NCBI GenBank assembly: GCA_030041455.1
Contig: JASHNV010000132.1
Location: 1-34,749 of the forward strand
Source of the DNA: Spirochaetia bacterium
Lineage (GTDB): Bacteria; Spirochaetota; Spirochaetia; DAHUYW01
Length of the DNA: 34,749 nt
Direction: 5' to 3'
Part shown: positions 22,823-31,179 of the stretch, piece after piece
Numbering within the stretch: the first letter of the stretch is position 1
How the letters are laid out: each line of letters opens with the position of its first letter
Program-made: the position numbers and the translations under genes
Notes under the pieces: model-generated
What the model was told of the DNA's origin: nothing
What the model saw: only the letters and a program-made list of their open reading frames with translations
Databases searched by the model: none

Positions 22823-23425
22823 ATGGAGCTGAAGTTCCAGTTCAACAAGGTCTCGATGCAGGCGCTCCAGAAGCAGCTCAACGTCCGCGTCGCGGCGCTC
22901 CCGATCCTCAAGAGCAAGGAGTCGGTCCTCCGCATGACCGAGAAAAAGCAGAAGGAGATCTACGCCGAGCTCGACGAGCGCCACCGGGAGCGGCTCCTGC
23001 AGCTGAACGCGGACATCAAGCTCTGGACCGAGTTCCCGAAGGAGCTCTACTCGATGAAGAGCGTCACGCTGCAGACCAAGAAGATCGCGGGCATCACCGT
23101 TCCGGACATCAAGCACATCGACTGGTCCATCCACGACTACTCCCACTTCGCCAATCCGAAATGGCTCACCTCCGGCATCGCGATTCTCCGCGACCTCACC
23201 CTCATGGTCGCCGAGATGGAGGTGGTCGCGAAGGGCATCCAAATCATCGAGCGGGCGCGAAGGAAGACGACCCAGAAGGTCAATCTCTACGAGAAGGTGC
23301 AGATTCCCGCCTATACCGAGGCGATCCGGAAGATCAAGCGCCACCTGGAAGACGAGGCGAACCTCGACAAGGCGGTCCAGAAGATCACCAAGCAGCGCGC
23401 CGAGGCGGAGGAGCAGCCGGCATGA
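22823..23425 (+). CDS. atpD: V-type ATPase subunit D
   Basis: 200 residues, almost entirely helical and charged, forming the antiparallel coiled coil of the central rotor shaft. The N-terminus (FQFNKVSMQALQKQLNVRVA) and C-terminus (TQKVNLYEKVQIPAYTEAIR) are typical of the family. It starts 34 bases after atpB; the gap contains an ACGCGCG/CGCGCGT inverted repeat (22789-22810) and GGGGAG before the ATG. The stop overlaps the subunit I start (ATGA). Confidence 0.92.
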   Translation: MELKFQFNKVSMQALQKQLNVRVAALPILKSKESVLRMTEKKQKEIYAELDERHRERLLQLNADIKLWTEFPKELYSMKSVTLQTKKIAGITVPDIKHIDWSIHDYSHFANPKWLTSGIAILRDLTLMVAEMEVVAKGIQIIERARRKTTQKVNLYEKVQIPAYTEAIRKIKRHLEDEANLDKAVQKITKQRAEAEEQPA

Positions 23426-25278
23426 TCGAGAAGATGGCGAAGCTCTCGCTGCTGTTCCACCACTCGAACAAGGACGCGTTCCTCGCCGAGCTCCAGCGCC
23501 TCGGCGTGTTCCACATCGAGAACTTCGGCGTCAACCAGACGGCGGAGATCACCGCGCTCGGCGCGCGCATCGGCAGGCTCGCGCAGACCGAGCGGTTCCT
23601 GCGAAGCGAGGCGCGCTCCCGCGCCGACGCGGAGGAGCTCCCCGAGACGGAGGACGAGCTCGTCGCGCTGGTCGGCGAGCTTCGCGAGTCGCTTGAGCGC
23701 TCCGAGGGCGAGCGGGAGCGGATCGCCGCCGAGCTCAAGCGCGCTCTCCGCTGGGGGAGCTTCGACCCCGCGAAGGTCGCCGAGCTCGAGTCCGCCGGAC
23801 TGGGCATGAGGCTCTACTCCTCCGCCCGGTCCTCGGTCGATCGCGTCAAGGCGAAGCTCGCGGCGGACGACTCCTACGCCTTCGAGGAGGTCCTCGAGGA
23901 GCTCGGCACCGTCTACTTCGTCGTCGTCTTCAGGCTCGAGGCCGGGATCCCGGACATCGACGCGGCCGAGCAGCGGCTGCCGTCGGCGAGCGTCGAGAGC
24001 CTTCGAGCCTCGGAGGCGGCGCGCGCCGCCGAGGCCGCGAAGCTTCGCGAGGCGGTCGGGCGCCTCGCGAAGCGCGCGGACTTCCTCGCCGAGCGGGTCC
24101 GCGTCCACCAGAACCGCCTCGCGGTCCTGCTCGCGGAGGCGAGCCTGACCGGGGAGGCCGACGGGCACGTCTTCGTCGTGAGCGGCTGGGTCCCGAAGCG
24201 GCAGCTTCCCGGAGTCGAGAAGTTCCTCGACGGGCAGGAGGTGCTCTACGTGGCGCGCTCGCCCGAGCGGGAGGAGAAGGTGCCCATCCTCCTGAAGAAC
24301 CGCCCCTACTCGAGGCTCTTCGAGCCGGTCATGCGCATCTTCAGCCTCCCCAACTACAAAGAGCTCGACACCACCCCCTTCCTCGCGCCCTTCTACACGA
24401 TCTTCTTCGGACTGTGCGTCGCCGACATGGCCTACGGGCTCATCCTCCTCGCGGCGCTCTTCGGGGCCCTGGTGGTCATCAAGCGGAAGAGCGCGCGGCC
24501 GCTCCTCTATCTCGGGCTCATGCTCGCGGCCTCGGTCACGCTCATGGGGCTCTTCCTGAACTCCTTCGGCGGAATCTCCGTGACGAGCCTCTTCGGCGAG
24601 CACTCGGCGCTCGCCGACATGGTGCTCTTCCGCGACATGAACGGCGCCATGTTCCTCGCGGTCGCGCTCGGCGTCATCCAGGTGACCTTCGGCCACGTCC
24701 TGAGGATCTTCAACGAGGTGAAGGAGCACGGCCCCTCAGGCGCCCTCGGGCCCACGGGGATCGCGCTCCTGTTCTTAGGCGGCATCGTGTTCCTGCTCGA
24801 GCTCCTCGGGCCGGGCTTCAAGATCGGGCTCTTTCCGGTCGGCTCCCTCGGCTCGGCGATTCCCCATCCCGGCGACGTCGCGCTCGCGCTCGCCGGCCTC
24901 GGGCTCGTGCTCGCGCTCTTCTTCGGCCACCCCCGGTCGAAAGTCTACGTGCGGCCGGGCCTCGGCCTGTGGGAGCTCTACGAGCTCGCGACCGGCACCA
25001 TCGGCGACGTTCTCTCCTACTTGAGGCTTTTCGCCCTCGGGCTCGCCGGCGGCCTCCTCGGCGAGGCCATGGTGAAGGTGGCGCTCCTCGTGAAGGGGAC
25101 CGCCTGGTGGGGCTATATCCTGATGATCATCGTTCTTCTGCTCGGAAGCGGCATCAATCTCGCGATCGGGCTTCTCTCGGCCTTCGTCCACTCGCTGCGC
25201 TTGACCTTCGTCGAGTTCTACAAAGCGATCGGATTCAAGGGCGGAGGCGCCGAGTACAGCCCGTTCAAGCTGAAGTAG
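23422..25278 (+). CDS. atpI: V-type ATPase subunit I (a subunit)
   Basis: 618 residues. The N-terminal cytoplasmic half (about 1-310) is rich in coiled coil (ELRESLERSEGERERIAAEL) and joins the peripheral stalks; the C-terminal half has about seven transmembrane helices carrying the ion half-channels. The essential arginine opposite the proteolipid ring is expected in SYLRLFALGLAGGL, and the family end TFVEFYKAIGFKGGGAEYSP is present. Start ATG overlaps the atpD stop. Length and layout are normal for bacterial V-type I subunits. Confidence 0.93.
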   Translation: MIEKMAKLSLLFHHSNKDAFLAELQRLGVFHIENFGVNQTAEITALGARIGRLAQTERFLRSEARSRADAEELPETEDELVALVGELRESLERSEGERERIAAELKRALRWGSFDPAKVAELESAGLGMRLYSSARSSVDRVKAKLAADDSYAFEEVLEELGTVYFVVVFRLEAGIPDIDAAEQRLPSASVESLRASEAARAAEAAKLREAVGRLAKRADFLAERVRVHQNRLAVLLAEASLTGEADGHVFVVSGWVPKRQLPGVEKFLDGQEVLYVARSPEREEKVPILLKNRPYSRLFEPVMRIFSLPNYKELDTTPFLAPFYTIFFGLCVADMAYGLILLAALFGALVVIKRKSARPLLYLGLMLAASVTLMGLFLNSFGGISVTSLFGEHSALADMVLFRDMNGAMFLAVALGVIQVTFGHVLRIFNEVKEHGPSGALGPTGIALLFLGGIVFLLELLGPGFKIGLFPVGSLGSAIPHPGDVALALAGLGLVLALFFGHPRSKVYVRPGLGLWELYELATGTIGDVLSYLRLFALGLAGGLLGEAMVKVALLVKGTAWWGYILMIIVLLLGSGINLAIGLLSAFVHSLRLTFVEFYKAIGFKGGGAEYSPFKLK

Positions 25279-25281
25279 GAC

Positions 25282-25312
25282 CGCTCCGCGTCCCGGCGCG
25301 GGACCGGGAGCG
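25282..25312 (+). other. Intercistronic hairpin before atpK
   Basis: CGCTCC (25282-25287) pairs with GGAGCG (25307-25312) and GTCCC (25290-25294) with GGGAC (25300-25304), separated by a 2x2 internal loop. It lies between atpI and atpK, followed by a pyrimidine tract and a strong double SD. It could stabilise or define a separate atpK transcript. Confidence 0.5.
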
Positions 25313-25350
25313 CTTCTTCTTCGCAGGAAATAAGGAGTCTGGAGGATTAC

Positions 25351-25806
25351 ATGGTTACTTTGTCAGTTATTCCGGCAACTCTCGGGCTAGGCGTCATGTT
25401 CGGGCTCTCGGGAATCGGCTCCGTGTACGGACTCGTCATCGCAGGCAACGCCGTCGTGGGCGCGATCCGCAAGAAGCCGGAGACCTTCGGCGTGACGCTC
25501 GTGCTCTCGGCGCTTCCTTCGACCCAGGGTCTCTACGGCTTCGTCGGGTACATCATCTTCTCGCCGTTCATGTCGTCCGGCATGGACCTCTACCGGGCGA
25601 TGCTCGTGCTTGTGGCCGGAATCGCGCTCGGGGCGGTCAACCTCGTCTCGGCGATCAAGATGGGCCAGATCTGCGCCTCCGGCATCACGTCGATCGGCCA
25701 GGGCTACCCGGTCTTCGGGAACACCCTCGTTCTCGCCGCCTTTCCCGAGTTCTACGCGATCCTCGCGCTCGTGTCGGTCATTCTCATGTCTCAGCTGATC
25801 CACTAG
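25351..25806 (+). CDS. atpK: V-type ATPase proteolipid subunit K (c ring)
   Basis: 151 residues forming two helical hairpins (four transmembrane helices), the duplicated c-subunit plan of bacterial V-ATPases. The first hairpin has L55, T58, Q59 in ALPSTQGLYGF; the second carries the ion-binding E133 in FPEFYAILAL. Against Enterococcus hirae NtpK as I recall it (L61, T64, Q65, Q110, E139), four of five Na+ ligands are conserved, while the Q110 position is M104. The ATG has AAGGAG and GGAGGA upstream, the strongest ribosome binding region in the operon, fitting a subunit needed in many copies. A gap of 72 bases with a hairpin precedes it. Confidence 0.93.
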   Translation: MVTLSVIPATLGLGVMFGLSGIGSVYGLVIAGNAVVGAIRKKPETFGVTLVLSALPSTQGLYGFVGYIIFSPFMSSGMDLYRAMLVLVAGIALGAVNLVSAIKMGQICASGITSIGQGYPVFGNTLVLAAFPEFYAILALVSVILMSQLIH

Positions 25807-25847
25807 CGCGGCCGAGGATTCGACCGCCCCGCCAAGGAGGCAAGGAG

Positions 25848-26315
25848 ATGGTGCTGTCGGAAGTCTATCGGGTGGAGAACATCGTGCCGAATCTCGCGAG
25901 CAAGACCAAGGACGAGCTCTTCGACGAGCTTGTCGATTTTCTCGCAGCTCGCCGCTACAAACTCGATCGCGACAAGGTCCTCGTCGCGCTGCGCACCCGC
26001 GAGCAGATGCTGAGCACCGCGGTCGCGCCGCACATCGCCCTGCCCCACGCGTCCCTCCGGGGCCAAAAGGAGACCATCGGGGTCTTCGGCATCTCGAAGG
26101 GCGGGATCGAGTACGGATCCCATGACGGGAATCTCGTTCACGTCGTCATGATGCTCGTCGACGACCGCCTCGAGACGAAGCTCCACCTCGGATTTCTCCG
26201 ACAGGCCGCCGAGCTCGTCGGCAGCCCCGATTTCTACGCGAAGATCATGGCCTGCTCGAGCGCAGGGGAGATCTTCAAGGTCATCGTCGAAGTCGAGAGG
26301 ATGCAGAGGGTCTGA
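25848..26315 (+). CDS. PTS EIIA-type (PtsN/fructose-mannitol family) protein
   Basis: 155 residues, a single EIIA domain of the fructose/mannitol/nitrogen class. The phosphorylatable histidine is H67 in PHIALPHASL, with H62 nearby as in the family. No transporter (EIIB/EIIC) gene is adjacent, so a regulatory EIIA-Ntr-like role is more likely than sugar uptake. The ATG at 25848 follows AAGGAGGCAAGGAG. It begins 41 bases after atpK on the same strand and may be cotranscribed with the V-ATPase. It converges with the propeller lipoprotein gene, 18 bases apart. Confidence 0.88.
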   Translation: MVLSEVYRVENIVPNLASKTKDELFDELVDFLAARRYKLDRDKVLVALRTREQMLSTAVAPHIALPHASLRGQKETIGVFGISKGGIEYGSHDGNLVHVVMMLVDDRLETKLHLGFLRQAAELVGSPDFYAKIMACSSAGEIFKVIVEVERMQRV

Positions 26316-26333
26316 CGCGCGCGGAAGAGCCTT

Positions 26334-27581
26334 CTAGTAAAGCTCCTCCAACACGTAGAAATAGCTTTGGTCGGTTCCGAAGACGATCCACTTCCCCGAG
26401 ATCACCGGCGCGCTCAAAAGCGAGCCGTCCAGATCGAGCTGCCAAAGCAGCCGCCCGTTTCGCGCCGAGAGGCAGACGAGCTTCGGCTTCGGCCCGTCGG
26501 CCGACGTCGGGTCGCCCCGAAGTCCCACGTAGACCCGGTCGCCGGCCACCGTCGGCGCCGAGGAGGTCGGGAGGTCGAAGTGGTGCTCCCAGGCCGGCGT
26601 GCCGTTCCTTCCGCGCAGCGCGCGCACGACCGTGTCGCCGCTCGCGTAGATGACGAGGTTCCTCCACACGGCGGGCGCCATGTAATCGAGGAGCTGCAGG
26701 TTCTCGGTGTAGAGATTGTCGGGGTCGAAGCCGTTCGTCTCGCCCCACTGCGACGTGTCCTCGTAGCGCCACTTCAGCGCTCCGGTCACGCGGTCGTAGG
26801 CGTAGTAGACGAGCTGCCAGGCGCCGCCTCCGGTGTCGGTGCTCGTCGCGAAGTAGACGTCGTTCCCCTTCAGCGCCGGAAAGGAATACCAGTACGCGTT
26901 CAGCTGTGCCGTGTCGAGGATCCACAGGTAGGCGCGGCTCTTGAGGTCGTAGGCTCCGAAGCTGTTCGGCTGGCTCAAGGGCCCCGGCGCAAAGTAGATC
27001 ACGTCCTTGTAGACCTGAAACGTGTCGTAGAACCAGACGGGATTCGGGATCTGGTAACGCAGGACCCCGTCCGGCGAGACCACGAAGGTATAGCCGCCGT
27101 CGCTCGTGAAGAGAATCGAGTCGCCGTAGCGCACGACCGACGAGCGGACGGGATTGCCGGCCGGGAAGGCCCATGCCTGCTTGCCCGTGCGCTGGTCGAC
27201 CGCGTACATGTTGCCGTCCTCGGAGCCGAAGTAGACGTTCCGGGCGTCGGCCGACGGCACCGAGTTGATCGGGCCGCCGGTCTTGTACACCCAGTTCATG
27301 TACCCGCTTTCGAGGTCGAGCGAGTAGAAGTTCCCGTCCGCGGAGCCGAAGAAAATGGTATTCCCGATGATGACCGGCGGGTTGAACGCGACGAGCGGCT
27401 TGCCGTTGTCCTGCAGCCTGAGCTTCCACTTGATACCGAGGGGCGGGTAGACGGCGCTCGACGTCGCGCCGCGCCCCTGGTCTCCGCGGAAGGTGACCCA
27501 GTCGCTAGAGCGGAAGCAGCCGATCGCCGAGAGCGAGAGGAGACCGGCGAGGGCGCCGAGGGCGAGGCGCCTCGTCACCAT
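26334..27581 (-). CDS. PQQ-type beta-propeller lipoprotein
   Basis: 415 residues. A signal peptide ends in a lipobox LSAIGC (C22), so the protein is a lipoprotein. The rest is a run of PQQ-like/BamB-like propeller blades recognisable by repeats such as NTIFFGSADGNFYSLDLESG, NVYFGSEDGNMYAVDQRTGK and DRVYVGLRG. No quinoprotein active-site residues are evident, so it is more likely a binding or scaffold propeller than a dehydrogenase. Its ATG overlaps the transglutaminase stop by 7 bases, making it the last gene of the second MoxR cassette. Confidence 0.85.
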   Translation of the reverse strand: MVTRRLALGALAGLLSLSAIGCFRSSDWVTFRGDQGRGATSSAVYPPLGIKWKLRLQDNGKPLVAFNPPVIIGNTIFFGSADGNFYSLDLESGYMNWVYKTGGPINSVPSADARNVYFGSEDGNMYAVDQRTGKQAWAFPAGNPVRSSVVRYGDSILFTSDGGYTFVVSPDGVLRYQIPNPVWFYDTFQVYKDVIYFAPGPLSQPNSFGAYDLKSRAYLWILDTAQLNAYWYSFPALKGNDVYFATSTDTGGGAWQLVYYAYDRVTGALKWRYEDTSQWGETNGFDPDNLYTENLQLLDYMAPAVWRNLVIYASGDTVVRALRGRNGTPAWEHHFDLPTSSAPTVAGDRVYVGLRGDPTSADGPKPKLVCLSARNGRLLWQLDLDGSLLSAPVISGKWIVFGTDQSYFYVLEELY

Positions 27582-29860
27582 CGGTAGTAGAGCCCCTTCA
27601 GGCTGAAGCCGCGCCGGAGCGCGCTCCCGACGCCGCTCCCGCGGCAGCTCCGGATCGCGAGCCGGTACTCCCGCCTGAGCTCGGCCCAGAGGAGCTTCCG
27701 CTCGCCGGGACCGAAGAGCTCGCGGTAGCGGATCTCCGTGTAGAGCGCCGCGAACCTCGCGAGCTCCGGATGGCCGGCGGCGTACTCTCCGGGCGTGTAA
27801 GCCGGGCTCTTGAGGTCGAACCCCTCGTTCACGAGCCTGAGGAGGAGCAGCTTATACAGGGCGTCGGGCGCCCGGTTGCTCCGGCCCCTCGCGGCGTTGA
27901 GCAGGAAGAGCTCTCGTCCGTAGCGATAGAGGTACATCACGACCATGGCAAGAAGCGCGACGATCCCGACCCCCTCAAGGAGCGCCCGCCACGGGAAGTT
28001 CGCGAGCGGCGAGCCCTCCGTCTGGCCGTTGAGAAGCGGGATGACGACGTCCCACGAGTCGGGGTCGCCCCCCGCGGCGGGCGGAATCGCGTAGGCGGTG
28101 GACTCGAAGTCCACCCACCCGTAGCCCGGCAGGTAGTACTGAACCCAGGAGTGGCGGTGGGCCGTGGTGACGAGGTAGAGCTCGTCCATCGGGAAGGCCT
28201 TGAGGAGGGGGATTTTTTCACGCAGCACCTCGAGGCCTCGCCGGTGCGCCGGGGTCTGGAGGCTCTTCGCCGCGAGATAGCCGGTCACCACGCGCGAGGG
28301 AATGCCCATGAGCCTTCCGAGGACCGCCGCGGTGTTCGAGAACTCCACGCAGTCGCCGTTTTTCGTGGCCGTGAGGAAATCGACGAGGTGGGCGACCGAG
28401 ACGTCGTTCGAGAAACCGACCTGGTATTGATAGGAGGAGAAGCTCCGCAGGATCGCCTGGATCCTCGCGAAATAGCCGAGCGCGCGCGGGACCGCGCGGG
28501 CGAGGTAGCCCTCGAAGACCCGCCGGTCGCCCGGGGACAGCGGGATGGCGAGGTACGGCGCGAGCTCGGCGCGCTCCTCCGGGCTCAAGCCGACGATCGA
28601 CGACCACTCGCTCGCCCCGCTCAGGCTCATCATCGACGTCGAGTCGTAGGAGTAGCTGAACGGGTAGTAGGCGCGCTTCAGGACCGTCGGCTCGACGGTG
28701 TAGGGGCGGTAGGCGAGGACGCGGTCGGGGATCGTCGAGAGGAAGAACAGGGGCTCAGGCGTCCGATCCGCGTCGGAGTCCGTATCGCCGTCGGTCCAGG
28801 TGTCGAGGAGCCGGCTGTGGACGAGATCGTTGAGGGGGTCTCCGGGCGTCCGCTCGAAACCCGCCTGGGGATCGAAGAGGCCGAAATAGCCGTCGGCCGC
28901 GTAGACCGGATCGATCGGACTCGCGACGACCATCACCGCGTACTGGCGGCTTTGGCCGCTTCCCGATGACGACTGGCCGTTCTGCCACAGATTGGACGGC
29001 ACCCCCTCGAGGAGAGGCTGCTTGCCCAGCTCGCCTCCGGTCTGCCCGTCGCCGTAGAGGTACTGGTCGCCCGCGCGCATGCCCGCCGCGTTCCGCCCCT
29101 CGGTCTGCTGGGCCGAGCGCAGGTTGCCCCCCGGGATGCCGTTCCCGCTCGCGTCGATCGGGAAGGGTCTCGGCGTGGCGCGGCGGTCGAGGTCGTTGAG
29201 CACGATGGAATGCGACACGAAGTTCGCGGGGACGAGGATCGCGACCGCGAGCGCGACGGGAGCGACGATGCAGGCGAAAAGCAGCAGCTCGCGTCTGCCC
29301 TTCGCCTGCGAGCGGAACGCGGCGAAGTAGAGCACGAGCGAGTGCAGGAGGAAGGCGCACACCGCGACGACGAGGAGAAGCTGCGTGATTCCCGCGCTCT
29401 TCTCCGCGATCGTCTCCGAGGCTCGGGTGAAGGAGAGCATCTTGAAGTACAGCACGGCGAGGAGGAACGGCTCGGGAAGCGCGAGCCAGCGTCCCCAAGG
29501 GCCGCCGTGGAACACCGCCGCCGTCACGAGGAAGCTCGCCGCGCCCACGCCGAGGTAGAGGAGGGAGTAGGGAGAGAACTCCGAGACGAACGCGATCGTC
29601 GCGGCGATCGGGAGCGCTCCCACGACGAGCCAGGCGCCCGGCGAGAGGCGCGGCGGCGCCGCGTAGAAGGCGATGAGCATCTCGGCGGGCAGGAGCGCGA
29701 ACCAGAGCCACCAGCCGAGCGCGTCGTACGGCACGACGATCGCGGGGTGCACCAGCGGGATCGAGAACACGAGCAGGTAGAGCGCGAGCCTCGTGTAGAA
29801 GAGCGCGTGCTTCAAGCGCCGTTCGTCCTTCGTCGCGCTTCCGACGATCGTTGTTTCCAT
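27575..29860 (-). CDS. TgpA-like membrane transglutaminase with DUF4129-like tail
   Basis: 761 residues from the ATG at 29860, which has GGAGAG 9 bases upstream; a TTG two codons earlier is an alternative. The N-terminus has about six transmembrane helices (within residues 20-215). A periplasmic region follows with the transglutaminase-like core: catalytic Cys in KNGDCVEFSNTAAVLGR (about 504), His in AHRHSWVQYYLPGYGWVDFE (about 570) and Asp in that last segment. A transmembrane helix near 630-650 and a cytoplasmic DUF4129-like tail (YTPGEYAAGHPELARFAALY) complete it. TgpA-type proteins regularly follow MoxR-DUF58 pairs; they are thought to act as periplasmic proteases or transglutaminases. 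Confidence 0.88.
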   Translation of the reverse strand: METTIVGSATKDERRLKHALFYTRLALYLLVFSIPLVHPAIVVPYDALGWWLWFALLPAEMLIAFYAAPPRLSPGAWLVVGALPIAATIAFVSEFSPYSLLYLGVGAASFLVTAAVFHGGPWGRWLALPEPFLLAVLYFKMLSFTRASETIAEKSAGITQLLLVVAVCAFLLHSLVLYFAAFRSQAKGRRELLLFACIVAPVALAVAILVPANFVSHSIVLNDLDRRATPRPFPIDASGNGIPGGNLRSAQQTEGRNAAGMRAGDQYLYGDGQTGGELGKQPLLEGVPSNLWQNGQSSSGSGQSRQYAVMVVASPIDPVYAADGYFGLFDPQAGFERTPGDPLNDLVHSRLLDTWTDGDTDSDADRTPEPLFFLSTIPDRVLAYRPYTVEPTVLKRAYYPFSYSYDSTSMMSLSGASEWSSIVGLSPEERAELAPYLAIPLSPGDRRVFEGYLARAVPRALGYFARIQAILRSFSSYQYQVGFSNDVSVAHLVDFLTATKNGDCVEFSNTAAVLGRLMGIPSRVVTGYLAAKSLQTPAHRRGLEVLREKIPLLKAFPMDELYLVTTAHRHSWVQYYLPGYGWVDFESTAYAIPPAAGGDPDSWDVVIPLLNGQTEGSPLANFPWRALLEGVGIVALLAMVVMYLYRYGRELFLLNAARGRSNRAPDALYKLLLLRLVNEGFDLKSPAYTPGEYAAGHPELARFAALYTEIRYRELFGPGERKLLWAELRREYRLAIRSCRGSGVGSALRRGFSLKGLYYRW

Positions 29861-29866
29861 GATCAA

Positions 29867-31159
29867 TTACTCTCCAAAATCGATGAGGCCGACGCGCAGG
29901 CTGTCCTGCGCGGCGACGCGCGCTCGAGTCGCCTCCAGGCCGGGCACGGAGGAGCGGGCCTCCCTCCGGAAGGCCCACGGGCCCGGCAGCGGCAGCTGGT
30001 CTCGGAACCGAAAGAGCGCCACCTTCCGCCGCCGGGCGCCCGCCGGCCAGTCGCCGGGAAGCGTCCGAAAGACGGTGATTTTCGCCTGCGGAAAGGCCTG
30101 GAGCATCGCGGGGAGCTCGCGGTCGAAGGGCGTGGTGAAAACGTAGATCTCGTCGGTCGGCGCCTGAGCGATCGGCGCCTCGCTCCGGTAGTGAATCTCG
30201 CTCAAGACCTGCGCGAAGGCGTCGATGTCCTCGACGCTCGACAAGCGGCTCGTGCCGCTTCCGGTCGCGACGAGGAACTGAAAGTCCGGATTGGACGCCT
30301 TCGCCTGCCTCAGAAAGGCGAGCAGCCACCCTTTCAGATAGCTCAGGTGCGCCACCGAATCGAGCGTCTCAGGCGCCTCCGCGCGATAGTTGCGGAGCTC
30401 GACCGTGATGATCTTCGTCCGCTCCTGGGCGACCGGCGCGATGCGGGTGATGAGCTGCGCGAGGCGGCTCGACGTCTTCCAGTTGATGTCCCGAAAGCGG
30501 TCGCCCGGCGCGTACTCGCGCATGTAGTACTTGTCCTCGTCGGAGTTGAGCTGACTCTGCTTTTCCTCGGAGCGCTCGGTCGCGTCGATCCGGACGCTCA
30601 CGCTCTCCGGATGGGGCCCCGGGCAGACCGCGAGACGCCGCGCGAACGGCTCCCCGGCCCGCGAGCGCGTGAGCCCGAAAATGTCGCCGATCGAGAGAAC
30701 GCCGTGGCACGCGAAGACGCCGCAGAGCGGAAAGGCGAGCCTCACGGGAAGCGCACCGCCGCTCGCGCGGCTTGCGACGGTCGTCTGGACAAGGTACAGC
30801 GAGGCGCCGTTTCCCACCTGCAAGCGGCCCGCGACGGTGAAGTGGAGGCGAAAGCCGAGGAGGGGCTTGATCTCGATCCCCGTGACGCGCTGCTCGGCGG
30901 GCTCGCGCCCCGCGACGAGCGGATTCGCGCTGTCCCACTGGATCGGGTACTTCTCGAGCTGCTGCGCCTGCATCCGCGAAAGCGCGGCGAGACTGCCGAG
31001 GATGAGAAGCGCAAAGGCGGCAAGCACGAGCTCGTAGGGGTCGCGCGAGAGGAGACTTCCCGCGAGGAGCGCGAGCGCGAGCGCGAGGAGCGCCGCGCCT
31101 GAGACCGAGAAGGGAAAGTAGCGGCCGATCGAACGGCCCGGTGTCCGGACGTTGCTCAT
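29867..31159 (-). CDS. DUF58-domain membrane protein, second MoxR cassette
   Basis: 430 residues. Two adjacent transmembrane helices (about 18-36 and 42-58) anchor the protein, unlike the soluble DUF58 protein at 8210. The DUF58 signature is REYAPGDRFRDINWKTSSRL (about 225-245). The first 200 residues form a beta-rich domain. The stop TAA is directly next to the alternative TTG start of the transglutaminase gene. ATG at 31159 has CGAGG upstream and lies 20 bases after the moxR-like gene. Anchored DUF58 proteins are the usual type in transglutaminase cassettes. Confidence 0.87.
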   Translation of the reverse strand: MSNVRTPGRSIGRYFPFSVSGAALLALALALLAGSLLSRDPYELVLAAFALLILGSLAALSRMQAQQLEKYPIQWDSANPLVAGREPAEQRVTGIEIKPLLGFRLHFTVAGRLQVGNGASLYLVQTTVASRASGGALPVRLAFPLCGVFACHGVLSIGDIFGLTRSRAGEPFARRLAVCPGPHPESVSVRIDATERSEEKQSQLNSDEDKYYMREYAPGDRFRDINWKTSSRLAQLITRIAPVAQERTKIITVELRNYRAEAPETLDSVAHLSYLKGWLLAFLRQAKASNPDFQFLVATGSGTSRLSSVEDIDAFAQVLSEIHYRSEAPIAQAPTDEIYVFTTPFDRELPAMLQAFPQAKITVFRTLPGDWPAGARRRKVALFRFRDQLPLPGPWAFRREARSSVPGLEATRARVAAQDSLRVGLIDFGE

Positions 31160-31179
31160 GGGGAGGCCTCGCGGGCGCT

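Noticed and set aside
26316-26333. Terminator between the EIIA and propeller lipoprotein genes
   Set aside because: The 18-base gap is too short and shows no stem.
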